From NCBI GenBank assembly GCA_009840305.1, contig VXNY01000031.1, positions 124,001-188,000 on the forward strand: 64,000 nucleotides of DNA. Direction: 5' to 3'. The position numbers were made by a program, and so were the translations under genes. Below, piece after piece: positions 16,827 through 26,598 of this stretch; the stretch's first letter is position 1; each line of letters starts with the position of its first letter. The notes below the pieces were generated by a model. That model did not search any database, was not told where the DNA came from, and worked only from the letters and a program-made list of their open reading frames with translations. This DNA is from Gammaproteobacteria bacterium (GTDB lineage: Bacteria > Pseudomonadota > Gammaproteobacteria > Pseudomonadales > Azotimanducaceae).

Positions 16827-17578
16827 TGTACTTCGCGTTATCCGTTGTCGGAATCGGAGCGTTCCTACTCCTGTGCAAGCTATTGTGGAGTAATCAACGT
16901 CCTAGTAAAAATACTCGCATCATCATCATTGCGTCCTTGATACTCGTTGCCGTTCTTGGCGCACTCGTCATGTTAGCGCGAATTCCTTGGCCCGTGGCTG
17001 CAGTCACGATGCTTGTACCCTTCGTCGGAAGTCTGATAAGAACCACGGTTGCACTATTGATATTAAGACACGTTCAATCGTTGTTTAGAAACATCCCAGG
17101 GTTTAATCAGACTATATTTAAGCCACACACAGCACCTCCTAAGAATGCCGACAGTGAAACTCAAACTACTGAACTCGCAATGACACTCAACCACCAGTCA
17201 GGCACAATGACTGGTACTGTTCTTAATGGAGAATTCGAAGGATGTGATCTCGATTCCTTATCTGATGAAGATCTACTGAAAGTCTATCGAACATTTCGAG
17301 TAGAAGAATCGAAAAGACTGATGGAAGCTTACGTCGCGCGCCATCGACCGCATCTTAACGAGACCGCGAACGAGACTAACGAACAAACTGACGGCGACGC
17401 AATGTCTTTGAAACGGGCCGCAGATATTCTTGGAGTGAGCATTAATGCAAATAAGGAGGAAATAATTGCAGCACACCGTCGTTTGATGGATAAACTCCAC
17501 CCCGATAAAGGTGGTTCAAGCTACTTAGCCGCGGAACTCAACGCGGCAAAAAAAGTGATGTTGGACGCGGCGCGCTAG
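16823..17578 (+). CDS. Membrane protein with a C-terminal J domain
   Basis: The 251-residue protein starts with hydrophobic segments at about residues 2-20, 32-51 and 56-80, then has a cytoplasmic linker and ends in a J domain. Within the latter, KRAADILGVSINANKEEII leads to HRRLMDKLHPDKGGSSYLAA; the HPD triad that stimulates Hsp70 ATPase is at residues 226-228. The order (membrane part first, J domain last) is like Pam18/Tim14 and like proteobacterial relatives, not DnaJ or DjlA. It should recruit DnaK to the inner membrane. It is translationally coupled to the VWA-like gene. Confidence 0.85.
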   Translation: MMYFALSVVGIGAFLLLCKLLWSNQRPSKNTRIIIIASLILVAVLGALVMLARIPWPVAAVTMLVPFVGSLIRTTVALLILRHVQSLFRNIPGFNQTIFKPHTAPPKNADSETQTTELAMTLNHQSGTMTGTVLNGEFEGCDLDSLSDEDLLKVYRTFRVEESKRLMEAYVARHRPHLNETANETNEQTDGDAMSLKRAADILGVSINANKEEIIAAHRRLMDKLHPDKGGSSYLAAELNAAKKVMLDAAR

Positions 17579-17914
17579 CGCACCCTTACCCTCAGAATGG
17601 TAAGAATTCTAGAATCGATTGTACGTGGGGTGCGAAAAGAGCTCCGAGCATGATAATCACGCAGAGCCAAGCCCATATAACAAACAATTTCATAAAAATT
17701 GGTTGTTCTAAAAAATCTCTCCAAAGTGCGCGCAACATCTTTTAATGCTCTTGTATAACGAAGTGGATATTTTAAGAAATCGTTAAGCGAGAACGACAAC
17801 TGCGGTACCCACCATCGCGTACAAGGCTTCGTGTTTTACCCTTTCTAGAGATCCTGTTTCTATATATGTACATTTATATAATATAGGCAAATTTTCGCTA
17901 CCCATACTTAGACG
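17579..17914. other. Intergenic region before addB-like gene
   Basis: These 336 bases hold no convincing gene. A 74-codon minus-strand frame (17575-17799) has no recognisable protein features. A short hairpin CTTACC-N8-GGTAAG lies at 17584-17603 just after the J-domain gene, without a T run. Near the right end an AT-rich stretch has TATAAT at 17877-17882, a plausible -10 for the next gene 33 bases on, but with a poor -35. Confidence 0.35.
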
Positions 17915-20521
17915 ATGAGACCGCCACTAATCCCACTATCCGATACACTGAAAAGTGCAATAGAGAAGGGAGTTGTCGTCACACATTCCGCACGCCAAGC
18001 TTACGAGTTGAAGTACTCTTGGACCCATAGTAAAGTACAGTCTGGGACACGTGCGTTTCAAAGTCCAGAGATCTATTCGTTTGATGAGTGGTTGCAACGA
18101 ACCTACGAACAATTAGTAAGTACAGCATCGCCCGACAGTCAACGATTTCTGATCACGCACGCGACACTTCAGCTTGCGTTTCAATTATGTACACCAGTGT
18201 CCGAATATGAGAAATATGCGTTCGCAGCAACGCGCGCATGGAGAACATATGTAGAGTGGAATCTGCACCGTGTTGGGCCTGAGCTTGAAACAACCGAAAA
18301 TGGAAGGTTATTCCGCGCCTGGGTAAAGCAATTTCAGAAATTTCAAAAGAAACATGAAGTAGTGACTCTCCCCGAACTGCCAGCACTTATTAGTCGAGCG
18401 GTGACTGACAAGCAGTGGTGTCCGAAAGCCGTTACGTTCTTGGGGTTAGAAGATGTTTCTCCCGCACGCCAAGAACTCATTAACCAACTAAGAGCGTTTG
18501 GCTGTGACATAAATGAACTCCAACCGATATTGCTCGAAGTAAAGCGCCACCATACCATGAAGTTTGAATCCGCGAGTCGAGAAAGAAGTACGTTGGTCAC
18601 ATGGGTGCGCGCCCAACTGAGCAAGCATGGAGAACATTACCGTATTGGTGTGATCGTACCGGATCTTGGCTCTGGAGGTCCCAGACTCCGCAGCCAGTTT
18701 GAAGCGTCTTTTTACGATTGCTACAGTGCCGATCGGGTTGTCAACATTGGGTTAGGTTTTCCCTTGCGAGACACACGACTGTGTAAAGATGTGATTCAGT
18801 TCTTAGATTGGACCACTCGAGATTTGGGGTATGAGGAAATCCTCCAACTTGGACGTTCGCCGTATCTGACCAATCTAGCAATACCGGAAACTTTTTCAGA
18901 CTCTTTTCCAGAGCGAATGTACTATCGAGAGTACGTCATCCGAATCAAAGATGAAGACACCTCTCCGGTATTAAAGTCTATCTTGACAAATTGTTCCGGT
19001 AACAAGCGGACTCTCAATGATTGGATTAATTGCGCGATCACGATATTAGATTTAGCTGGGTGGAGATTGTGCGAGGACGAGGAAACAAAACGTGCCCAAG
19101 CAGCGTTCATGTTGTTGTTCAATGAACTCACAAAACTGTCTACGTTACTTGGAACGATTGCCTGGAACCGCGCAGTTGCGCTAATTCGAAGCTCATTGAG
19201 AGCTCAGACTCTTACGGTAGACATTCGCAACACACCGGTTCAGGTTCTATCTCGAGAAGAAGCTTCTGGTTTGGTGTTTGATGCTCTCTGGATTACAGGT
19301 ACATCTGAAGAAGCGTGGCCACCAAAAGTAGATTTAAACCCCATGATTCCAATTGCAGTTCAACGCAAAGCCCACGTACCGCGAGTAACTCAAGGGCAAG
19401 TTTTAAATTGGGCGAAACGAGTATCAGGGAATTGGGCGCGTATGGCTCCGAATGTGGTTTTTAGTTACGTGGATGACGAGCAAGACAATGCTGACTTTTA
19501 CTTGGAATCAAGTCGCCTTCTAGTACAACACCGAAACATTGAAGTCGCGACCCTATTAAAACATCCGGAACTGACGAGTCGAGATCATCCTTGGGGTACA
19601 CAACCGAAAGAGTACCTATTGCGACAATACTCACCAGAGCGAGGTACTAAATTACCTCCAGAAACGACTTGGATTCGTTCTTCCACGATCCGCGATCAAT
19701 CACGTTGTCCATTCCGCGCTTGGGCAATTCATCGGCTGAATCTACCTGATCGAATTTCGCCACACAGGCTACCCAACGTTGTGGATCGAGGTACAGATGT
19801 GCATGAATTAACCGAGAAACTCCTTGCAACCGCAAAAAACCGTACTGAAATTAGCCAATTAGGATCTAAGGAAATCGCTGCTGCGGTGGACCGTGTATTG
19901 AAGAGACGTCGGCGACGTTTGCCAGCTCGCTTTATTGAACGAGAACGAGAACGGTTAACCAAACTCGCTCATCGTTGGATTGAGTTCGAAGCAAATCGCG
20001 AGGAATTTTCGGTCATGGCTCTCGAGAAAAAGTTTACCACCACAATAGCAGGATTAGATCTATCGCTTCGAGTTGACCGTGTAGATTCAACTGAAGACCT
20101 GTCATGTTTGATTATTGATTACAAAACGGGAACCGCTACACCCAATTCTTGGTTACCACCTAGGCTCAACGAACCACAAATGCCCATCTACTCTGTAGCT
20201 GTACCGGACGCTGATGGCTTAGCCTATCAAAAAATTCCCGCCAACGGCAGGATAACAATGACAGGTTTCGCAAGTGCATTGGACGGAAACAAGAAACTGA
20301 AATCTGTACCCGATGTGTTAGGAACAGATTTTTCTAGTGCCAAAGCGACATGGAAATCCTTGCTTGAAGAGACCGTTGAGGAATATAAGAATGGAGAGGC
20401 GCGAGTTGATCCAATTGACGTCAAATCTGTTTGTAAGAATTGCCACTTAATGGGACTTTGTAGGCAATTCACCGACATTACTTTTGAACTTGAAACACCC
20501 GTACCAGACAATGTCGAATAA
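17915..20521 (+). CDS. AddB-like PD-(D/E)XK nuclease with Fe-S cluster motif
   Basis: An 868-residue protein of the gammaproteobacterial 'probable DNA repair protein' type, related to AddB. The N-terminal part is an inactivated helicase-like fold. The C-terminal nuclease has LRVDRVD followed by LIIDYKTGT, the D-xK core of RecB-family nucleases. Four cysteines at 598 (SRCPFRAW) and 840, 843 and 849 (VCKNCHLMGLC) have exactly the AddB spacing C...CxxCx5C that holds a 4Fe-4S cluster. It should join the helicase-nuclease encoded next, to which it is coupled by an 11-base overlap, and process double-strand breaks. No recBCD genes are in view. Confidence 0.88.
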   Translation: MRPPLIPLSDTLKSAIEKGVVVTHSARQAYELKYSWTHSKVQSGTRAFQSPEIYSFDEWLQRTYEQLVSTASPDSQRFLITHATLQLAFQLCTPVSEYEKYAFAATRAWRTYVEWNLHRVGPELETTENGRLFRAWVKQFQKFQKKHEVVTLPELPALISRAVTDKQWCPKAVTFLGLEDVSPARQELINQLRAFGCDINELQPILLEVKRHHTMKFESASRERSTLVTWVRAQLSKHGEHYRIGVIVPDLGSGGPRLRSQFEASFYDCYSADRVVNIGLGFPLRDTRLCKDVIQFLDWTTRDLGYEEILQLGRSPYLTNLAIPETFSDSFPERMYYREYVIRIKDEDTSPVLKSILTNCSGNKRTLNDWINCAITILDLAGWRLCEDEETKRAQAAFMLLFNELTKLSTLLGTIAWNRAVALIRSSLRAQTLTVDIRNTPVQVLSREEASGLVFDALWITGTSEEAWPPKVDLNPMIPIAVQRKAHVPRVTQGQVLNWAKRVSGNWARMAPNVVFSYVDDEQDNADFYLESSRLLVQHRNIEVATLLKHPELTSRDHPWGTQPKEYLLRQYSPERGTKLPPETTWIRSSTIRDQSRCPFRAWAIHRLNLPDRISPHRLPNVVDRGTDVHELTEKLLATAKNRTEISQLGSKEIAAAVDRVLKRRRRRLPARFIERERERLTKLAHRWIEFEANREEFSVMALEKKFTTTIAGLDLSLRVDRVDSTEDLSCLIIDYKTGTATPNSWLPPRLNEPQMPIYSVAVPDADGLAYQKIPANGRITMTGFASALDGNKKLKSVPDVLGTDFSSAKATWKSLLEETVEEYKNGEARVDPIDVKSVCKNCHLMGLCRQFTDITFELETPVPDNVE

Positions 20522-23500
20522 CGATACCAATCTTGTCGCAAGCGTCAACCTAGCCACGGACAGCCCTATTCGTGATGAAGCGGTTTCGCCTAACGAGTCT
20601 TACATTGTTCAAGCACCGGCAGGTTCTGGAAAAACTGCTCTGCTCGTTCGACGCTACTTAAATCTGTTGACTGTTGTGAAGCAACCGGAAGAAATTTTGG
20701 CGATAACCTTCACCGAGAAAGCAGCCCGAGAAATGAAGTCTCGAGTGTTGAAGGAATTGACATTGAAAGATGGTATCGCGGCACAAGTCCACGAACGTAG
20801 CAAACAGTTACACTGGGATCTTGAACTTAATCCACAACGCATGAAGATTCAGACGATCGATAGCTTCGCGTACGGGATCGTACAACGTATGCCGATTGAA
20901 TGCCAGTTGAGTCTCGATTACCAGAGTATGGAGAAGTCTGACGATATCTACTACGAAGCGGCGGTGGAATTTTTTGAACAAGTGCATCGACAGGGAATAA
21001 ATACTGAATACGCGACCGACATACTTGCCCTGTTTGAGAACAACATTGATCAAGCTATCGAGACTTTCGCGAGCATGCTAAGTCATAGACAAAGCTGGAT
21101 CAAATCAGTGCAAAGCGTGTTGTACGCGAAGAAAGAAGGGAAATCTGACGAGGGAATCTTTGCTCAGTTAGAAGCAACGCGTAATAACTATGTCGGTAAT
21201 GTGATCGAGACAACAAGACAATTTTTGCCGGATTCACTAATTAAACGATGTAAGAAACTCTGTAGGATCGTCTGCAAGAACTTAGATAAGCCGTTCCACA
21301 ATTTTGAACGGGCCGAAGATTGGGCAACACTTGCGAACGTCTTTCTAACAAACTCCAGTTCTCTTCGAAAGGCGGTAAATGTAAACCAAGGAGTCCCACC
21401 CAAATCTGCTGAAAAACAGCTATGGAGTGAGTTGGCCACCGAAATTGAAAGAGCCAATCTCACCGACAAATTTCAGAGGATTCAAGGAATTCCCGACGGA
21501 ACGATATTGCCGCGACACAGAGACTCATTTGACTCTTTATGTCTCGGATTACCTTCTTTGATTCAAAAACTCAATGTAATCTTCCAACGTCGAGAATGCA
21601 TCGATTTTTCCGAACTGTCGTTCGCGGCTCAGCGGGCACTCGAACGCGACGAAATGCCTACAGAACTAGCTCTAGCTTTGGATTACCGTATATCGCACAT
21701 TCTGATCGACGAGTATCAAGACACATCGGACGCTCAGTTTGCGTTTTTTGAACGCATCATGACCACGTGGAATCCCGATTCTGGAAACAGTTTTTTTGCA
21801 GTAGGTGATCCCATGCAGTCAATATACCGATTTCGGAACGCTAATCTAAGCCTTTTTCAACGTACATTCAACCAAGATATTCTTAATTTAAACGTACGAC
21901 CTCGCAAACTGAATAGCAATTTTCGGTCCATTCCATCGTTGGTCGAGTTCAACAATAGAGTATTTGAACGTGTTTTTGGAACTGAAGAAAATGCTGAATA
22001 CGGACAAGTAGCTTTCGCTGAATCGGTACCCGCGAACACTCAGCTAGAGGAACACGCAAACGAGGAATCTGTGAACTTCGTCCTGACTATGGACGATCCG
22101 CATGGAAGGCGCGAAGCACGACAAGTCGCACTTCGTATCGAACGGCTAATTTCGACATACGGCTCCGAGGACAAAATCGCACTATTAGTACCCACGCGAA
22201 CGCGGCTAGCGGAATATTTTGATGCTCTGAAAGACAAGGGAATTCAGTGGAAAGGAGTCGAAATCTTGAAACTCGAAGTCGCTCCTGTTGTTCGAGATCT
22301 GTATTCTCTGGTCGAGGCATTCAATGAAGATCGTTCCCGACTCGCGTGGCTCTCTGTATTTCGCTCGCCGATGTGTGGTCTAGCTCTACCTGATCTAGAG
22401 AAACTCGCAGAGTTTAGGACCGGTTCTGAGATGCTTCAGTGTACTACTTTATCTAATATCGGCCTGAAACTGTTGGCTCGAGTACAAATAGCGGTTTCCC
22501 AGTCAAAGCGGGAGTCTCATTTAACCCTGAGATCTCAAGTCGAACGGTTATGGTTTCGATTAGGTGGTAATCAAGCTTATGAAGACGTCGACTCCATGGT
22601 CAATGCTGAACGATTTTTTGAACTGTTGGAATCTACAACAGAGCGAGAAATTCGGTTACACGACCTTTGGTCCCGCGTGCAGTCCGAGTACGTTTCCGAA
22701 TCTGGTGAAAACGCGGATCTTGACATCATGACCATTCATAAGGCAAAGGGGCTTGAGTTTGATCACGTGCTCTTAGTAGACATTAGTAACGCAACCCGTA
22801 GTACGCCCCGTGAACTTGTACACTGGGCTGAGTTCGAAAATTCATTACTAGTGGCAGTTCGGGATCAAGAAATCGAAGATCCGTTTTATGATTTCCTTCG
22901 GCGCGAAGAAAAAGCACGCGATGCGAACGAAAACAAACGCTTGTTGTATGTCGCCATGACCAGAGCGAAAAAGACCCTTTCCATCTTCGGACGCTTCAGC
23001 AACACCGAAAAGAAACCTCGTTCCGGATCACTACTGGCATTGCTACAACCATTCTTCGACGAGGCTACGGAAATTGATATCGAACCGGAGACTATGGAAC
23101 TGAACGTCGAGCGCGGCAACCTTTTGACTCGAATCGATCCAAGTTTTGATTGGGTTGAACCGACTTCGAAGTATCAAATTGAAGAAAGCTTGACATTAGG
23201 TTCTTCGTCCGAAATCGAGATGCCCGCACCTCCGAATTTTCGACAAGAACTTGCGCTAGGAAAGTTAGTACACCGCGAACTCAACTGGTTATCCCAAACA
23301 ACGCAGAGGAACAATGTCTTCAGTGCTAAACGCATCGCACGTTGGCAACAATTTCTGCGTGCCGAAGGATTACGTAACGAAGAGATTGTCGGCTTAGTTG
23401 AAAGGACAAAAGAACACCTCAACAACGTGCTTAATCATGACATGGGTCAATGGATTATTAGTCCCAATCAAAGAGAAGCAAGTTCAGAAACAGCCTACAC

Positions 23501-23780
23501 GGCCATCCTTGACGGCGAGTTGCTTGAGATTGTCATAGATCGAACCTTTATCGACGATACGGACGTACGTTGGATCGTCGATTTCAAGACCGCAACGATA
23601 CATGAAGATTTTTCTCACGAAGCGCTGCGTAAGGAAAGCGAGCAACGACATGGTAAGCAATTGAGTCGATATGCTTCGATCTTGCAGATGTGCGACCAGC
23701 GAACAATTAAGTGCGGTGTATATTACACTGATATCCCTCTTTTCGTCGAAGTCAAACTACCGCAGAATCATCTAAAGTGA
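20511..23780 (+). CDS. AddA-like UvrD-type helicase-nuclease
   Basis: The ATG at 20511 lies inside the end of the upstream gene; an in-frame TTG at 20484 gives only a longer unfamiliar leader. The 1089-residue product has SF1 helicase motifs: APAGSGKT (Walker A, about residues 35-42), AITFTEKAAREMK (Ia), ILIDEYQDTS (II), AVGDPMQSIYRFR (III), IMTIHKAKGLEFDHV (V) and RLLYVAMTRAKKTL (VI). At the C-terminus, LEIVIDRTF with WIVDFKT forms a PD-(D/E)XK nuclease. It thus unwinds and cuts DNA ends with the AddB-like partner for recombinational repair, and may also limit foreign DNA. Confidence 0.92.
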   Translation: MSNNDTNLVASVNLATDSPIRDEAVSPNESYIVQAPAGSGKTALLVRRYLNLLTVVKQPEEILAITFTEKAAREMKSRVLKELTLKDGIAAQVHERSKQLHWDLELNPQRMKIQTIDSFAYGIVQRMPIECQLSLDYQSMEKSDDIYYEAAVEFFEQVHRQGINTEYATDILALFENNIDQAIETFASMLSHRQSWIKSVQSVLYAKKEGKSDEGIFAQLEATRNNYVGNVIETTRQFLPDSLIKRCKKLCRIVCKNLDKPFHNFERAEDWATLANVFLTNSSSLRKAVNVNQGVPPKSAEKQLWSELATEIERANLTDKFQRIQGIPDGTILPRHRDSFDSLCLGLPSLIQKLNVIFQRRECIDFSELSFAAQRALERDEMPTELALALDYRISHILIDEYQDTSDAQFAFFERIMTTWNPDSGNSFFAVGDPMQSIYRFRNANLSLFQRTFNQDILNLNVRPRKLNSNFRSIPSLVEFNNRVFERVFGTEENAEYGQVAFAESVPANTQLEEHANEESVNFVLTMDDPHGRREARQVALRIERLISTYGSEDKIALLVPTRTRLAEYFDALKDKGIQWKGVEILKLEVAPVVRDLYSLVEAFNEDRSRLAWLSVFRSPMCGLALPDLEKLAEFRTGSEMLQCTTLSNIGLKLLARVQIAVSQSKRESHLTLRSQVERLWFRLGGNQAYEDVDSMVNAERFFELLESTTEREIRLHDLWSRVQSEYVSESGENADLDIMTIHKAKGLEFDHVLLVDISNATRSTPRELVHWAEFENSLLVAVRDQEIEDPFYDFLRREEKARDANENKRLLYVAMTRAKKTLSIFGRFSNTEKKPRSGSLLALLQPFFDEATEIDIEPETMELNVERGNLLTRIDPSFDWVEPTSKYQIEESLTLGSSSEIEMPAPPNFRQELALGKLVHRELNWLSQTTQRNNVFSAKRIARWQQFLRAEGLRNEEIVGLVERTKEHLNNVLNHDMGQWIISPNQREASSETAYTAILDGELLEIVIDRTFIDDTDVRWIVDFKTATIHEDFSHEALRKESEQRHGKQLSRYASILQMCDQRTIKCGVYYTDIPLFVEVKLPQNHLK

Positions 23781-23964
23781 ACAAGTCAGCTACAGGTGCT
23801 TTCGTTAAAATCGTTAAATGAAGATTTGAGGTAAAAAATCACCCAGCATCGCTTAGATATCGATACGGAGCATGCGGTACAGCGCTTAGTCAAGGATCAC
23901 ATAGTCACCACCTATCAGTTTTAGAAATCCTACTAGTCATCTTTATCACTCTTTGGAGAGCAAA

Positions 23965-26496
23965 ATGAGTAACTTTTTTACAAAAATAACAATCGGAGTC
24001 GCGTTAGCCGGAATGTGCGGATCGCTTCTTTCTCAAACCGAACAAGTCGAAGACGAAAACGAAGATGTCGAAGTCATAGAATCCGCAAGAATAATCGAAA
24101 TTGACGTCGAAGCCACGCCGATTGAATCCACTCCTGGGACCACTACCTACTCTGCAGAAACGATCGAAAAGTCTCCCACTGGCGAGGGAAATTTAAGCGA
24201 TTTGCTTCGGCTCAATCCAAACGTGGACTTTTCTCGCGAGAGTAATCTGTCGGCAGGAACTGCGAGTTTGCGTCCTGATGAAATTTCTATTCATGGTCAA
24301 GAGTTTTATCAAAATCTCTTTCTCATTGATGGTTCAGACGCTACTAATGACCTCAATCCAGCAAATAGTATGGACGTTTGGAGAACGCCAAGTTTAGTAG
24401 CTCCACACGGAGGGAGTTCTCCTCAAGGATATTACATTGACGTCGACCTGCTAGAGAAAGTCGAAGTGTACGACAGCAACATTCCCGTCGAATTTGGAGG
24501 ATTCACGGGTGGAGTTGTATCTGCAGACCTTAAATCCTACGACGGAGAAGACAAAATTTCGTTTAAATGGGGATTGCAGAAAGATGAGTGGGAGAGCTTT
24601 CATGTTAGTGAAGACGACATCACAACCGCTGACCGGTACAGTGCTGTCTACACTCCTGACTACGAAAAATCCAATTACAAACTTTCTCTGCAAAGGAGTT
24701 TAGGGGACATTGGGATTACTCTTGGTATTACTAGGAGACACTCCACATTCGCACAACAATTTGAAGACGATACCGACACCATTCGGATGCTGGACTATGA
24801 AGACGGTATTCAAAATATAGTCGGAAAGCTTAGCTTTGTATTGGGCGGCCAGCCACTAACGTTTTCATTTCGTTCCACTTCGAGAACGCACGATGGACTA
24901 ACCTCGACAAATTACACTGGACTGTTTGAAAAGGAACACAACGGTATTGGCTTCACGGTTGGTACCTCCTATGCATTCGGAGACGGAGACATAGAACTGA
25001 AATTTTCATTCGATCAATTGTCCGACGTTCTTGACAGCAGTACAAACTATTTCAGCTACCATGAACACTTGGAAGGGAGTGGCACGTCCAGATATGAAGG
25101 GGCATTTGGCGATTCGGAGCAACAACAAACTCGCTGGAGTTTTAAACCCAAATGGACCCGACCTGCCTCAGAAACTGCTAATTTCTTGGCTTCCCATCAA
25201 TTGACTTTGGGTGGCGAAATCAAAACTACTACAAGTTTCTACAAACGTCCTGAAGACATTCTGTTCGAGAACTTCTGGTGCGTTCGAGATATGGGCAGAG
25301 AAGGTTGTCAAGATCAGGACGGAGATGGTGTGAGTAGTGCTGGGGATGAATACCTACAGTCCAGATCATTTTGGTTCGCTGGAGAAGTTGATGTTTCCTA
25401 TGAAGAGATTTCCGGTTACTTTGAAGATAAATTCTCTTTGAATGTCTTTTCGGTAGGTGGTAACGCAACCAATATCACAATTGGCGTGCGTGCAGATTGG
25501 GAAAGCTATCTCGAAAATTTCAACATTTCCCCGAGAATCAGTGCAGACCGAGAACTATTTGACGGCACTGTCGTCGCTGGGCTTAGCCGCTACTACGGAC
25601 GAAGTTTCTTTAGATATGAGTTGAACGACGCTATTTATGGTTGGCGAGAAATTTACTTAAATCTCACCCGTCCTAGAGGACGCGCAGGCGAAGAAGTACC
25701 TTGTTCTGATACCGATTTCGTAAACTGCACTCATCGAACATTTGACGACCGATCTGGTCGATCAGAATTGGACACTCCATACTCCGATGAATTGATGATC
25801 GGCTGGTCAACGACTGCATTCGCTATAGATACCAGTGTCCAGTTTGTTTCCCGCGAGTCGAAGAAAGGGGTATCCCGATCACGCGATGATGACGGAAACT
25901 ACTTCTATACAAACGACGGTAGAAGCTCCACTCAGAGTGTGTCCGCGTCTTTCATTAATTCGCAACCGTATCTATTTGGAATCTCGGAGACAACTTTTTC
26001 ACTCAGTGTGAGTTATAAGACTAGTGAGTCGAATCGACAGGACGACGGTGGCTACGACGATGACTTGGACCAAGAATTGATCTACTACGAAGGAAGTCTA
26101 ATCTCCGCTGAAGAATTACCTGCTTGGGACTACAACGTGCCTTTCGGTATAGGTTTTTTCACAACAACTCGATTCCCAGTCTGGGATATCACTTGGACAA
26201 ACTACTTTAACCATCGTCAAGGTGGAACCATAGCCCGTGATACCCGAGACAATTACATGGATCCAAATACGGGTATGTCGCATGACATTTATGAAGACTT
26301 TGAATTCGATGGTCTACTAACAGTTAACTCGAAGATTTCATGGAACGGACGTATTACGGATAGATTCTCTGGATTCGTCAACTTTGAAGTGAATAATCTC
26401 TTCGACGAAGTAGTCGACAGAAGTAGATTCGATACTCGTCGCCGATTTACTCAGGGACGACGTTTCTGGATCGAACTAGGAGTGGACTTCAGATAA
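23965..26496 (+). CDS. TonB-dependent receptor
   Basis: Start ATG at 23965 is preceded by GGAGAG four bases away; a TTG at 23953 is less likely. The 843-residue product has a signal peptide with GVALAGMCGSLLS, an acidic stretch, then a plug domain (SAETIEKSPTGEGNLSDLLR, FLIDGSDATNDLNP, EVYDSNIPVEFGGFTGGVVS) and a beta-barrel ending in RRFWIELGVDFR with a terminal Phe-Arg. It lacks the extra N-terminal sandwich of the receptor at 7.5 kb. The exbB-exbD-exbD-tonB genes follow on the same strand, so it may be their dedicated client. The ligand is unknown. Confidence 0.9.
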   Translation: MSNFFTKITIGVALAGMCGSLLSQTEQVEDENEDVEVIESARIIEIDVEATPIESTPGTTTYSAETIEKSPTGEGNLSDLLRLNPNVDFSRESNLSAGTASLRPDEISIHGQEFYQNLFLIDGSDATNDLNPANSMDVWRTPSLVAPHGGSSPQGYYIDVDLLEKVEVYDSNIPVEFGGFTGGVVSADLKSYDGEDKISFKWGLQKDEWESFHVSEDDITTADRYSAVYTPDYEKSNYKLSLQRSLGDIGITLGITRRHSTFAQQFEDDTDTIRMLDYEDGIQNIVGKLSFVLGGQPLTFSFRSTSRTHDGLTSTNYTGLFEKEHNGIGFTVGTSYAFGDGDIELKFSFDQLSDVLDSSTNYFSYHEHLEGSGTSRYEGAFGDSEQQQTRWSFKPKWTRPASETANFLASHQLTLGGEIKTTTSFYKRPEDILFENFWCVRDMGREGCQDQDGDGVSSAGDEYLQSRSFWFAGEVDVSYEEISGYFEDKFSLNVFSVGGNATNITIGVRADWESYLENFNISPRISADRELFDGTVVAGLSRYYGRSFFRYELNDAIYGWREIYLNLTRPRGRAGEEVPCSDTDFVNCTHRTFDDRSGRSELDTPYSDELMIGWSTTAFAIDTSVQFVSRESKKGVSRSRDDDGNYFYTNDGRSSTQSVSASFINSQPYLFGISETTFSLSVSYKTSESNRQDDGGYDDDLDQELIYYEGSLISAEELPAWDYNVPFGIGFFTTTRFPVWDITWTNYFNHRQGGTIARDTRDNYMDPNTGMSHDIYEDFEFDGLLTVNSKISWNGRITDRFSGFVNFEVNNLFDEVVDRSRFDTRRRFTQGRRFWIELGVDFR

Positions 26497-26562
26497 GGCT
26501 ACGCTCACTCATTCTGTTCGATATTTCTGCTTCATTGTTTATTGTCATTAGTGAGAACTAAG

Positions 26563-26598
26563 TCAACTGTTGAGCATCAACACGTTTAACAGTTGAAC
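26563..26598. promoter_or_regulatory. Paired palindromes just before exbB
   Basis: TCAACTGTTGA (26563-26573) is a perfect 5-bp palindrome around one T, and GTTTAACAGTTGAAC (26584-26598) is nearly one around an A. Together TCAACTGTT and AACAGTTGA also make a perfect 9-bp inverted repeat. Centres are 23 bases apart and the second touches the exbB start codon. This could be an operator pair or an RNA hairpin hiding the start. It is not a Fur box by sequence. Confidence 0.4.

Noticed and set aside
17584..17603. CTTACC-N8-GGTAAG as a terminator
   Set aside because: Only six base pairs and no T run follow.
17575..17799. A 74-codon minus-strand gene after the J-domain gene
   Set aside because: No recognisable features, no binding site, and the frame overlaps the J-domain stop; treated as chance.
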